Shown here piece by piece: positions 8,701-16,137 of a stretch of 64,000 nucleotides of DNA (position 1 is the first letter of the stretch; each line of letters opens with the position of its first letter). The DNA is taken from positions 248,001-312,000 of the forward strand of contig JAPLLG010000013.1 in assembly GCA_026387665.1 (NCBI GenBank), written 5' to 3'. The stretch comes from Nitrospirota bacterium (GTDB taxonomy: Bacteria > Nitrospirota > Nitrospiria > Nitrospirales > Nitrospiraceae). The position numbers and the translations under genes were made by a program. The notes below the pieces were generated by a model, which was not told the DNA's origin, did not search any database, and saw nothing but the letters and a program-made list of their open reading frames with translations.

Positions 8701-10685
8701 CGATCATTCCTGAAGCCTATCGAGCCGCGCACGAGGAAGGACTCAAACAGTATGTCGAGATGGGTCAGGACGCCGTCTTGAATAAACTACTGGAGGTGAC
8801 CGCAGTGCATCGTGACGGTCGCGTGTTTCCAGTGGAAGTTGCGATCGCTCCCCTCCGGCTCGAAGGAGGACTCACCTTCAGCGCGTTTCTCCGCGACATC
8901 TCCGCGCGCAAACAAGCCGAGAAATCCCTGACGGCTTATGCGCAGGAGCTCGAGAAGACCAATCAGGATCTCGATATCGCACTTGCGCAGGCCAAGGCTG
9001 CCACGGAAGCCAAGTCTACGTTTCTTGCGACCATGAGCCATGAAATCAGGACGCCGATGAACGGCGTGATCGGCATGACCGGCTTGTTGCTCGAGACCGG
9101 CCTCACCCAGGAGCAGCAGGGGTACGCGGAAACAGTCCGCACCAGCGGGGAACATCTCCTGACGATCATTAACGACATTCTCGATTTCTCGAAAATCGAA
9201 GCTGGCAAACTCACCTTGGAGATCATCGACTTCGATCTCCGCCACGCCATGGAGGAATGCCTCGACCTGTTCAGCGAACAGGCTTCAGCCAAGGGGATCA
9301 ACCTGGTCTGTTTGTTTCACGCCGAGGTGCCGACGGCCTTGCGCGGAGATCCTGGCCGGATCCGCCAGATCGTCACGAATCTGATCGGCAACGCGATCAA
9401 GTTCACCAAGCAAGGCGATGTCGTGCTGCATGTGAGCCTGGTCGAGGAGCGGGGTGAGCAGGTCCAGGTTCGATTCGAGGTTGCCGATTCGGGTATCGGC
9501 ATCGCGCCTGACACCTGCGCGAATCTGTTCCAGTCGTTCAGCCAAGCGGATGCATCCATGGCACGCAAGTATGGAGGCACCGGGCTGGGTTTAGCTATTT
9601 CGAGGCGCCTCGTCGAGATGATGGAGGGCACGATCGGGGTGGAGAGCAAGCCGGGCGAGGGGAGCCGCTTCTGGTTTGCGGTCTCTCTGGAGCAACAGCC
9701 CATGGCACATCGGGCGCCACAGGTTGAGCGCACCGATCTGCGAGGCCTCCATGCGTTGGTAGTGAATGATAAGGAGATTAACCGGCGTGTGCTCGAACTG
9801 TATCTCAAGAAATGGGAGCTTCAGGGCACGTTCGCCGAGAGTGGGGAGTTCGCGTTACAGCTGTTGCGCAAGAGTGTCGCGCGCGGCAAGCCCTATGACG
9901 TGGTGATTTTAGATTTGGACATGGTGGCGATGGACGGACTTCACCTCGCCCAGGCGATCAATAAAGACCGGATCCTGAAAGGCACTCATACGGTGTTGTT
10001 AAGTGCCACCGGGCGGCGAGGCGACGCGAAGGCGGCGGTGGCGGCCGGCGTGGCGGGGTATTTAACGAAGCCGGTGCGGGAGGCTCACCTCTATGATTGT
10101 TTAACCGCCGTCACGGGGAGGCCTCGGCGCCAGCAGGGAGCCGACGGCGAACGATCAGCCGCGCCACTAGGCCATGGGTTGGTGACGCGCCACAGCTTGG
10201 CCGAAGCGAAAAGGAAAACCGGCATTCGGTTGCTGTTGGCCGAAGACAACATCATCAACCAGAAAGTGGCTGTCCACATGCTGGAAAAGATGGGCTACCA
10301 TGTGGACGTGGTCGCCAATGGTGCGGAGGCGATCGAAGCGACAAACCGTATCGCCTATTCAGCAGTGTTGATGGACTGTCAGATGCCTGAGATGGATGGC
10401 TTTGACGCGACGAGTGTGATCCGCCAACGGGAGGCGGCACTCGCGAAGAGTGACGAGCCGATCAACGGACAACAGCCCACGCAGCATGTGCCGATTATCG
10501 CCATGACCGCCAACTCGATGAAGGGCGATCGGGAGCGGTGCCTGGAAGCCGGAATGGATGAGTATATTTCGAAACCGGTCAAATCCCAGGATCTCGCCAG
10601 CATACTCACGCGACTGCTTAAAAATATTGAACCTGCACCACAGCAGGCGGCCCATCCGTCATTGGCCAGGAAAATGGCCAGTTGA
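5784..10685 (+). CDS. Large membrane hybrid sensor histidine kinase (Cache-PAS-GAF-PAS-GAF-PAS-HisKA-HATPase-REC-REC)
   Basis: 1633 residues from ATG 5784 (SD AAAGAGG eight bases upstream). A GTG at 5742 would add 14 residues. Order: transmembrane segment about 8-28, periplasmic Cache-like sensor to about 295, second transmembrane segment about 296-318. Then PAS (340-455), GAF (465-625), PAS (630-745), GAF (750-915) and PAS (920-1045) with a short coiled coil. HisKA follows with the phospho-His in SHEIRTPMNG near residue 1086, HATPase_c with N box NLIGNAIKFT, and GGTGLGL. Receiver 1 has its acceptor Asp near 1375 and receiver 2 (MDCQMPEMDG) near 1529. No HPt domain is visible, so a separate phosphotransfer protein is expected. 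The two GAF/PAS pairs look like an internal duplication. The ligand is unknown. Confidence 0.93.
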   Translation: MGRRPYRGQFLLIVLVTVVPLFVGGFGLAFLEQRFISTTGEAVAVVAADIADSIDLLLLERYGDIQVLADIVPSKAKREDGDAGLFTMFKRAYPLYLWVGVANAEGRIVDASDPSTVNMEMRGEGWFQEAKRTGSIYVGDVRRDLLTGGNDAISFSKPLFARSVHGQPGAFLGVVTTRIGIPALEEITTRTIQTFEEGRKVWRTVEYQVLRNDGHAFIDSDLSHKGDVNLKQMGLPSAELGVAGQSGYIEEDHRRRHVPVLTGYARTKGHGEFAGLGWTVLIRVDRSEVVDPIHGLLWKVGLTGGLVVLPLVAMLLWTARRVQREWGHAQQEKEQALAHEQHLQAIVTTIPECVLLVSREGVVRDANHAACVLFDVRDRTELIGKPISPFIYREDRPAFQVMHQSVWNGEPGVLQCQVSPLPNVQRWVEVTASCLRDGRGAVQEALYVLRDITEHKRAEWRILGQHEVTLVLAESDSLCEAAPGLLRAIGTGLDWSVGALWEMDPKVGALRCTETWQCTSETLSDFLDKSREVSLAPGVGLPGRVWTSGEVLWIADVRDDVNFPRSALAVRNSLCAAVAFPILLDGEILGVMEFFSSTVRHSDNGTLSAMGAFGIQIGAFVRRKRTQEQEAGFGHILDDMLNEIYLFDAGTLCFLHVNRGAQANLGYSADELLRLTPLDLMPEFTSQSFATLIQFLHRGERQSLQFNTVHRRKDASTYPIRVHLQCSLFHGRPTFVAIVLDITEQCRAQQRRATQYAVTRALAGALTVEQAMLGVMQVICGSLNWDLGILWKVDCQREVLQFSHLWRKSQNLFPNIVSASQRATFASEVELPGRVWATGEVWWISDISTETTFRRHAAAEQDGLCGSYAFPIRLRGSVYGVLEFFSRESQPQESDLFPMLAEVGSQIGLFIERIEAESALRENEARTRQMIDTALDAVITMNAEGLIVEWNRQAEVLFGWSRQEAVGRNLATTIIPEAYRAAHEEGLKQYVEMGQDAVLNKLLEVTAVHRDGRVFPVEVAIAPLRLEGGLTFSAFLRDISARKQAEKSLTAYAQELEKTNQDLDIALAQAKAATEAKSTFLATMSHEIRTPMNGVIGMTGLLLETGLTQEQQGYAETVRTSGEHLLTIINDILDFSKIEAGKLTLEIIDFDLRHAMEECLDLFSEQASAKGINLVCLFHAEVPTALRGDPGRIRQIVTNLIGNAIKFTKQGDVVLHVSLVEERGEQVQVRFEVADSGIGIAPDTCANLFQSFSQADASMARKYGGTGLGLAISRRLVEMMEGTIGVESKPGEGSRFWFAVSLEQQPMAHRAPQVERTDLRGLHALVVNDKEINRRVLELYLKKWELQGTFAESGEFALQLLRKSVARGKPYDVVILDLDMVAMDGLHLAQAINKDRILKGTHTVLLSATGRRGDAKAAVAAGVAGYLTKPVREAHLYDCLTAVTGRPRRQQGADGERSAAPLGHGLVTRHSLAEAKRKTGIRLLLAEDNIINQKVAVHMLEKMGYHVDVVANGAEAIEATNRIAYSAVLMDCQMPEMDGFDATSVIRQREAALAKSDEPINGQQPTQHVPIIAMTANSMKGDRERCLEAGMDEYISKPVKSQDLASILTRLLKNIEPAPQQAAHPSLARKMAS

Positions 10686-10743
10686 GCCCTTGTCTGCCGA
10701 TGGAGAATTGACTAGACTGCTGGCCTACTCAGAGGGTTGAACC

Positions 10744-10929
10744 ATGGCCGACAGTCCGGATGAGCGAAACGGGAGAGCCTACAGTCTCTATACGTCCATC
10801 AGGCGCTATTTCGAACCGCTCCGGCAACATTGGGAGAAGTTATCTGCTGAGGAGCAGGGCGTCGTCATCCAGGAAGTGGAGGCGTTTTTGAATTCGGTTC
10901 GCCCGCCCGACAGTTCAGGCCCTAGCTGA
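10744..10929 (+). CDS. Small hypothetical protein (61 aa)
   Basis: 61 residues, acidic and helical in character (SIRRYFEPLRQHWEKLSAEEQG), with no signal peptide or membrane segment. It starts at ATG 10744 with AGAGGG about 8 bases upstream, 58 bases after the kinase stop on the same strand, and ends 6 bases before the dinB stop on the other strand. It could be a small partner of the kinase, but nothing in the sequence proves that. I do not recognise the family. Confidence 0.55.
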   Translation: MADSPDERNGRAYSLYTSIRRYFEPLRQHWEKLSAEEQGVVIQEVEAFLNSVRPPDSSGPS

Positions 10930-10935
10930 GCCTGT

Positions 10936-12084
10936 CTACTCTTCCGGAATCCCCCCGAGCCGGACCATTCGACTGCCATATCGTTCGATCAATCCATCCA
11001 AGGCTGCGACAGCCTGAGTCTGGCGCTGTGCAAAGAGGGATTCGGTCGCAGGTAGGAGGCCTGACAGTGACAGGCCCACCAGCCGGTAGTCTGTGTGAGG
11101 AATGGCCAGGCGGTGGAGCGCCGCTCGGATGGCTGGCCACATCGCAGGATCGTAATTGAGCGGTTGCTGGAACTGCTGCTGTCGAGTGGTGACCCGGAAC
11201 GTTGTATCTTTAAGTTTGACGGTGAAGGACCCAGCCGCCAGACCCTGCACGCGCAGATCATGCGTCAAGGTGCCAAGAAAACTTTTGATCGTCTGCTCCA
11301 GGACTGCCAAGTCGCGGCTGTCCCGCTCGAACGTCGTTTCACGACCGAGACTTTTGGATTCCCGATCGACCACGACCGGATCGTGATCGATGCCCCGCGC
11401 CACCTCCTGCCAGGCGATCAGACGGTTGCCCCATTGCTGCCGAAGAAATGGCTCATGCTGCGGATCGAGCAGGTCGCCAACGCAATGGATACCGAGCCCC
11501 TGCAACATGGCCGCGGATTTCGGTCCGATACCAGGCAAGTCGCGCACCGGACGAATCGCCAGAAAGGCTGCTTCGGTGCCCGGCTCGATCACCGCCAGCC
11601 CGTCCGGCTTGTGGACATCCGCTGCGACCTTCGCCACAGTTTTTCCGCTGGCGAGCGCGACCGTGCAATGGAGTCCCGTGGCGTCGAAGATCGCGTCCTT
11701 CACGCATCGGCCCAGACGTGAGGGGTCGGGATAGAGAGATTGCATGTCCGTGGTCTCTGCGTAGAACTCGTCGATGCTGGTCCATTCGACGACAGGGAGT
11801 AGACGGTCGATGACGGCCTGCATCTGTTCATGAAGTCGTTGATAGAGAGGTCGGTCCGGAGGAACGAGGATGAGCTGGGGGCAGAGCCGTTTGGCTTCGC
11901 CGGTCGGCATGGCGGAGCGGATGCCGAACGAACGGGCTTCGTAACTCGCCGCCGCGATAATGCCTCGCGGGGAGGATCCTCCGACTGCCACCGGTTTGTC
12001 CGCAAGGCTGGGATCTGCCAGGACCGCCGCGGAGGCGAACATGGCATCGATGTCTCCGAACAGGATCTGGCGAGACCAGCGCAT
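10936..12084 (-). CDS. dinB: DNA polymerase IV (Y-family translesion polymerase)
   Basis: 382 residues. The catalytic acids are in GDIDAMFAS (Asp11, Asp13) and WTSIDEFYAE (Asp105, Glu106). Finger-region YEARSFGIRSAMP, helix-hairpin-helix DLPGIGPKSAAMLQGLGI and a C-terminal little-finger domain (SLGRETTFERD) are present. DNA polymerase IV copies past lesions with low fidelity. The first motif reads DAMFAS with AAV following, where most DinB proteins have DxFFA and VE; the presumed steric-gate Phe16 is kept. It is the last gene of the minus-strand run gmhA - 330-aa protein - sprT - dinB, 22 bases after sprT. Confidence 0.93.
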   Translation of the reverse strand: MRWSRQILFGDIDAMFASAAVLADPSLADKPVAVGGSSPRGIIAAASYEARSFGIRSAMPTGEAKRLCPQLILVPPDRPLYQRLHEQMQAVIDRLLPVVEWTSIDEFYAETTDMQSLYPDPSRLGRCVKDAIFDATGLHCTVALASGKTVAKVAADVHKPDGLAVIEPGTEAAFLAIRPVRDLPGIGPKSAAMLQGLGIHCVGDLLDPQHEPFLRQQWGNRLIAWQEVARGIDHDPVVVDRESKSLGRETTFERDSRDLAVLEQTIKSFLGTLTHDLRVQGLAAGSFTVKLKDTTFRVTTRQQQFQQPLNYDPAMWPAIRAALHRLAIPHTDYRLVGLSLSGLLPATESLFAQRQTQAVAALDGLIERYGSRMVRLGGIPEE

Positions 12085-12106
12085 CGATGGCTCCTCCAGT
12101 CAGCGC

Positions 12107-12736
12107 TTATACCGGAAAGGATAATTGGCCGGGTGGCAAGGATGTCGGAGACGGTTCGTGCTGGAGCTGGCCTACTGACTCCAATTCCTGCAGGGAGCCC
12201 CGACAGATGCCGCAATGGTGCCGGCGCGGCTGAATCGTCCGTCGTTGACGCCGGTACAGTTGGCCGCATTGCCGGCAGCGCCAGGCAAATCGCGTGAGCG
12301 CGAGCACTTCCTTCTGCAACGAATGGTAGATGGTGATCGCCAGGGTTCCATCCCGATTCATCTCGGTCATCTTGCGGAGAAAATCAGGCCCGTGATTCGG
12401 CCGCCGTTTCAGACTGTCGTATTGCCACTGATGAATCATTTCATGCGCCAGGGTATTTACGATTTCCTGTTCGCCATATTCGCTCGCGTGGGTGGCTTGG
12501 TGGAGCAAGGGGAGGGAGAGGCGAATCTCGCGTGTGGTCGGCGGGCGAAGACCCTCCTGATCCAGCCGGGGTCTTGGTCCTCGACGGCTGATGAACATGC
12601 CGACGGAGGAGGTCAGGCGGCGGCTCCAAACGAGATCGATCGGAGGCAGCAGGTCTGCGAAGTAGCGGCCATTCAGCTCGTTCCACATTTGAGTGAGATG
12701 CTGAGTGGTGACGGGAGGGGCTTGGCGTGGAGCCAT
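12107..12736 (-). CDS. SprT-like zinc metalloprotein
   Basis: 209 residues. The HExxH motif NTLAHEMIHQWQ lies near the middle, followed by a downstream His (NHGPDF). A C-terminal zinc ribbon is formed by two Cys-x2-Cys pairs (CRQCGQLY and CGIC). This is the layout of SprT/Spartan-like proteases, whose eukaryotic members degrade DNA-protein crosslinks. The neighbour is a translesion polymerase, which fits a DNA-damage role, though that is inference. It starts at ATG 12736, nine bases after the preceding gene. Confidence 0.82.
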   Translation of the reverse strand: MAPRQAPPVTTQHLTQMWNELNGRYFADLLPPIDLVWSRRLTSSVGMFISRRGPRPRLDQEGLRPPTTREIRLSLPLLHQATHASEYGEQEIVNTLAHEMIHQWQYDSLKRRPNHGPDFLRKMTEMNRDGTLAITIYHSLQKEVLALTRFAWRCRQCGQLYRRQRRTIQPRRHHCGICRGSLQELESVGQLQHEPSPTSLPPGQLSFPV

Positions 12737-12745
12737 AGGAGGGGG

Positions 12746-13738
12746 TTACCCCAATTCTTCGTGGATGGCCGCGGCTAGCAAGGGCACCATGATTTCGTGG
12801 TGGCCGATCAGGGAATAGCCCTTTCCGCCCTTCTGGGTCGGCCGCCGCACCACGTTGGTGAGGGGGCGGTAGTGGGCCATGAAGTCCATGTTCACGGTCG
12901 TAATGTTGGTCAGCTCATGCCCGAGGTTCCGTCCCAGCGACACGGCCTTGAGAAAGACCTCCGGTAAAATGACGGCGGAGCCGAGGTTGAGATAGACGCC
13001 TCCCTCCATCCCGGACACGACAGCCGCCAGCCGCCGAAAGTCCAGTAACGACGTTGCGCCGATGGAGGCTCCGTCCGCGGCAGGATGCATATGGATGATG
13101 TCGGTGCCGATGGCGACATGCACAGTCACGGGAATGCCGAGTTTCGCGCCGGTCGCCAGGATGCTCGTCTCGCGATGGGGGAATTGCCCCTGGCGCCGAT
13201 TGATGTAGTGGCCGACGGATTCGCCGAGTCCCTCGCGATCGTGAGCCCCGCGGACGATCGCCTCGTTCAGCATGCGGCCGGTTTCTTCCGCCATCCCGAA
13301 ACGGCCCTCGTCGATTTCCGCATCGACTTCTTCGGACGTATGGCCCATGAGCGCCAGTTCGAAATCATGAATGATCCCGGCGCCGTTCATGGCTACAGCC
13401 GAGACGATGCCTTGCTGCATGAGGTCCACGAGGATCGGACTCAATCCGACTTTGATGACGTGGGCGCCGATGCCGACGATGACCGGCTTGCCTCTGCGAT
13501 GGGCCTTCGCGACGGCTTTGGCGACGGCGCGCAAGGTTTTGACGCCGAGGATATCCGGCAGCGAGCGATAGAATTGGCTGAAGCTGCCCTCTCGCTTCCA
13601 GGGTTTGGCAAAATCGGAGATGCGGACTTTGCTATGCCGTTTTCTAAGCGGATAGGTCGTGAGGTCCGTCACGTTGATCGGGGCGATCAGGCGAGGGGCT
13701 GTGACAGGGGGCCGCTGCCGGTCAGGAGACTTTGCCAA
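12746..13738 (-). CDS. Conserved bacterial protein of unknown function, possibly deoxyhypusine-synthase-like
   Basis: About 330 residues. Conserved-looking blocks include VIVGIGAHVIKVGLSPILVDL, NGAGIIHDFELAL, FGMAEETGRMLNEA, GIPVTVHVAIGTDIIHMHP, YLNLGSAVILPEVFLKAV and GHHEIMVPLLAA. I recall this as a widespread bacterial family sometimes linked to deoxyhypusine synthase-like enzymes; the reaction is not certain. No ATG gives a sensible start. TTG 13738 has AGGAG seven bases upstream and trims an implausible 107-base overlap with gmhA to 17 bases. The ATG at 13828 would read through the gmhA 3' end. It is translationally linked to gmhA and sits before sprT and dinB. Confidence 0.75.
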   Translation of the reverse strand: MAKSPDRQRPPVTAPRLIAPINVTDLTTYPLRKRHSKVRISDFAKPWKREGSFSQFYRSLPDILGVKTLRAVAKAVAKAHRRGKPVIVGIGAHVIKVGLSPILVDLMQQGIVSAVAMNGAGIIHDFELALMGHTSEEVDAEIDEGRFGMAEETGRMLNEAIVRGAHDREGLGESVGHYINRRQGQFPHRETSILATGAKLGIPVTVHVAIGTDIIHMHPAADGASIGATSLLDFRRLAAVVSGMEGGVYLNLGSAVILPEVFLKAVSLGRNLGHELTNITTVNMDFMAHYRPLTNVVRRPTQKGGKGYSLIGHHEIMVPLLAAAIHEELG

Positions 13739-14300
13739 GGAGTTGCTCCTCGATGAGTTCACAGAGAACGTGGCCGAGCGTGATGTGACTTTCCTGAATG
13801 CGGGCTGTGACCGCCGAGGGCACGACAAAGGGATGGTCCACCATGCCGGCCAGCTTTCCGCCGGTCCCGCCGGTCCAGCCGACAGTGATGAGGCCGCAAG
13901 CCTTCGCCGCTTCCACGCCTTTCAAGATGTTGGGGGAGTTGCCGCTGGTGCTGATGGCGATGGCGACGTCGCCCTTCTGGCCATGGGCGCGGACCTGCCG
14001 GGCAAAAAGTTCGTCGTACCCGTAATCGTTGGCGATGCAGGTGATGGCGGCAATGTCGGTGGCCAGGGCGATGGCTGGGAGCGGCGCCCGCTCGCGCTTA
14101 TAGCGCCCGACGAATTCGGCGGCGAGATGGGCCGCATCCGTGGCGCTGCCTCCGTTGCCGAACAATAACACTTTGCGTCCCTCACGAAAGGCCGTGACCA
14201 TCAGTGTTGCGACCTGCACGATGCGATCGGCATGGTCGCGCGCGAACTGTTGCTTGACGGTGGCGCTTTCGGCAAAGGCGCTGAGGACAATATCTTTCAT
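13722..14300 (-). CDS. gmhA: Sedoheptulose-7-phosphate isomerase (SIS domain)
   Basis: 192 residues with one SIS fold: LLFGNGGSATDAAHLAAEFVGRYKRERAPLPAIAL, GDVAIAISTSGNSPNILKG and RIQESHITLGHVLCELIE. This matches GmhA/DiaA. GmhA converts sedoheptulose-7-phosphate to heptose-7-phosphate, the first step to ADP-heptose. The pathway partner rfaE2 is about 9 kb away. DiaA, a replication regulator, is the other member with this length; the RYKRERxPLPAIAL pattern favours GmhA. Confidence 0.88.
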   Translation of the reverse strand: MKDIVLSAFAESATVKQQFARDHADRIVQVATLMVTAFREGRKVLLFGNGGSATDAAHLAAEFVGRYKRERAPLPAIALATDIAAITCIANDYGYDELFARQVRAHGQKGDVAIAISTSGNSPNILKGVEAAKACGLITVGWTGGTGGKLAGMVDHPFVVPSAVTARIQESHITLGHVLCELIEEQLLGKVS

Positions 14301-14370
14301 GAGGCGATTCTAGGCAACCAGCCGTCACCTGTCAAACCTGGCTGCCGAAGGCTTTTGCGCCGCCCTATGG

Positions 14371-14376
14371 TATAGT
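14371..14376 (+). promoter_or_regulatory. Candidate -10 element of the CARF gene, nearly leaderless
   Basis: TATAGT lies ten bases before the ATG at 14386. Transcription would start around 14383, leaving almost no leader. No SD precedes the ATG, which agrees with leaderless translation. No clear -35 hexamer is visible. Confidence 0.35.
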
Positions 14377-14385
14377 CCGCGCGAA

Positions 14386-15642
14386 ATGGCGCAAGACCAA
14401 CCAGTCAAAGCTCTCGTGATCGCGCTCACCGACGATGCGGCGGCGGCGATTTATTCGATTAATCGTCTGCAGCCCGATTCCCTCTGCTTCGTATTGCCGG
14501 CCTGGGCGAAAGCGCTGGTGGAGTCTGACGTCCAGCCGAAGATCGCACAGATGCCCAGGCGATGGGATTGGATCGTGCTGGAGGAGACGGGCGAGTTCGT
14601 CGGCTGTTATCGGGCGCTGGCGCAAGCGCTTCCGGAGATGTTGCGGACCTGGGACGTGCAGCCGGGCGAGTTGGTCGTCGATATAACCGGGGCCACTCCT
14701 GCCATGGCCGGCGCTCTGACCTTGGCCACTCTGTCTCATAGTTCGCGGATCGTCTCGCTCGTGCCGGCACGAGAGGGGCAGGAAGATGATCGGATCGATA
14801 TCGCGGGGAAGCCGTTCCTCTGGACGCAGGGGAATCCCTGGGACAAAGCGGCCTCTGTCTCGCGCCGCGAGGGTTGCGACCTGTTCAATCGGGGACTATT
14901 TGCCGCTGCGGCGAAACTGTTCCGCGAGGTCGAAGCCAGGGTGAGCGGCGGGCAGAAGCCCCTCTACCGGGCCTTTGCTGACCTGGCTGATGGCTACGAT
15001 CTGTGGGAGCGGTTTCACTACCGTCAGGCTTGGGAGAAGCTGAAGACTGCCGTGAAGGCGTTTGACATGGCGTTGGTCTGGGGTGGACCGCAAGGGCTTA
15101 AAGCGGTTCTGCCGTTGGTTAAAGCGAATGCGGGATTTTTGGAAAGACTCGTCCTCGATCCTGCTCCCGTGAAAGATCTGCAGGCGCTGGATCTGCTGGC
15201 CTATGCTGGTCGGCGACTGCATGGCACGCACGATTCGGAGGCCGCCATGGTTTCGTTGATTCGCGCGCTCGAAGCCTTCGCCCAACGGCAACTGTTCAAA
15301 CAATACACAATCAAAACCTGGGACGTGCAGCCGGAGCAATTGCCGCAGGCGCTGCAAGAAACCTGTCGGTCCTGTTGGTTGGAAGACCTCGACGGCAAGT
15401 ACAAGCTGCCTATGCAGGCGCAGTTCCGCACGCTGGCCGGGCTAGGCGATCAGATGGGCCAAGCCTTTCTCCGAGAGTGGCCAACGATGAAACCGTTGCT
15501 CGACGCAGCCAACCAGGCCATCCTCGGTCATGGCTTCGAGCCGGTCAAATCCGAGCGAGTGCAGCAGTTGTACGATGTTGTTGTCAGGCTAGCCGGGGTG
15601 AGTGAAACCTCGTTGCCAAAGTTTCCGGTGCTGAACCTCTGA
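14386..15642 (+). CDS. CARF-domain protein of the TIGR02710/Csm6-like family, without CRISPR locus
   Basis: 418 residues. The N-terminal Rossmann-like domain opens with ALVIALTDDAAAAIYSI. It has the ligand-loop pattern ELVVDITGATPAMAGAL (Asp99 to Gly102), resembling the DxTGGTKxM motif of CARF sensors that bind cyclic oligoadenylate. A helical region follows with the family block DLLAYAGRRLHGTHDSEA..IRALEAFAQRQLFKQY, as in TIGR02710 proteins annotated as CRISPR-associated. R277-x4-H282 fits the RX4-6H spacing of HEPN nucleases, but it could be chance. No cas gene, polymerase or array lies in the window. It starts at ATG 14386 without an SD. Function is inferred from family only. Confidence 0.75.
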   Translation: MAQDQPVKALVIALTDDAAAAIYSINRLQPDSLCFVLPAWAKALVESDVQPKIAQMPRRWDWIVLEETGEFVGCYRALAQALPEMLRTWDVQPGELVVDITGATPAMAGALTLATLSHSSRIVSLVPAREGQEDDRIDIAGKPFLWTQGNPWDKAASVSRREGCDLFNRGLFAAAAKLFREVEARVSGGQKPLYRAFADLADGYDLWERFHYRQAWEKLKTAVKAFDMALVWGGPQGLKAVLPLVKANAGFLERLVLDPAPVKDLQALDLLAYAGRRLHGTHDSEAAMVSLIRALEAFAQRQLFKQYTIKTWDVQPEQLPQALQETCRSCWLEDLDGKYKLPMQAQFRTLAGLGDQMGQAFLREWPTMKPLLDAANQAILGHGFEPVKSERVQQLYDVVVRLAGVSETSLPKFPVLNL

Positions 15643-15644
15643 AG

Positions 15645-15680
15645 AGCTTATGGCGTATGGCCGATAGCGTATAGCAGGAG
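15645..15680 (+). repeat. Left arm of palindromic repeat family B, before the S23 gene
   Basis: Begins with a 17-base sequence, AGCTTATGGCGTATGGC, whose exact reverse complement is at 16100-16116. It continues with GATAGCGTATAGCAGGAG, as in the copies at 18.95 and 19.5 kb. Confidence 0.7.
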
Positions 15681-15695
15681 CAAAGACAAACTAAG

Positions 15696-16055
15696 ATGGC
15701 GTTCCGATTTGAAACGTTGGAGATTTGGCAGATGGCCAAGGAGTATGCAACAAGGGTCTATGCCGCTACCGCGAAGTTTCCGAGACATGAAGACTATGGA
15801 TTGAAGTCCCAGCTGAATCGGGCAGTAAACTCGATCGCACTCAATATCGCGGAGGGCACAGCCAAGAACAGCAATAAAGCGTTCGACTACCACCTGGAGA
15901 TTGCGTTGGGATCGACCTTCGAAGTGGTGGCTGGGGCGTTTCTTGCTAAGGATCGAGCGTACATCTCAGAGGTTGAGCGCAGTGCCTTATATGAGGATGG
16001 TCAGCGACTTGCGAAAAGCATTAATGCATTCAGGAATACGCTGTCGATATCTTGA
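15696..16055 (+). CDS. Four-helix-bundle protein of the 23S rRNA intervening-sequence (S23) family
   Basis: 119 residues. FETLEIWQMAKEYATRVYAATAKFPRHEDYGLKSQLNRAVNSIALNIAEGTAKNSN.. (quoted in pieces: LEIWQMAKE, DYGLKSQLNRAVNSIALNI, AEGTAKNS) is the classic S23/TIGR02436 pattern. Members occur inside 23S rRNA intervening sequences and as free genes; the role of free copies is unknown. AGGAG lies about 17 bases before the ATG, too far for a good SD. The gene sits exactly between a 17-bp perfect inverted repeat, which suggests a small mobile cassette. Confidence 0.88.
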   Translation: MAFRFETLEIWQMAKEYATRVYAATAKFPRHEDYGLKSQLNRAVNSIALNIAEGTAKNSNKAFDYHLEIALGSTFEVVAGAFLAKDRAYISEVERSALYEDGQRLAKSINAFRNTLSIS

Positions 16056-16091
16056 CGCCCGGCTTCTTGTTTTGGCTTTGATTCTTGTCCG

Positions 16092-16136
16092 TACCATTAG
16101 CCATACGCCATAAGCTTTTATTCGGCCATCAGCTCT
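16092..16136 (+). repeat. Right arm of palindromic repeat family B, after the S23 gene
   Basis: GCCATACGCCATAAGCT at 16100-16116 is the exact inverse of 15645-15661. The arm runs up to the ybgC start codon and has replaced any ribosome binding site there. Confidence 0.7.
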
Positions 16137-16137
16137 T

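Noticed and set aside
10936-12084. Calling the Y-family polymerase ImuB
   Set aside because: Both acidic catalytic motifs are intact and no imuA or dnaE2 is adjacent, so DinB fits better.
14386-15642. R277-x4-H282 in the CARF protein as a HEPN active site
   Set aside because: The Arg lies in a helix conserved in the family for other reasons, and the His is not obviously general; chance match cannot be ruled out.
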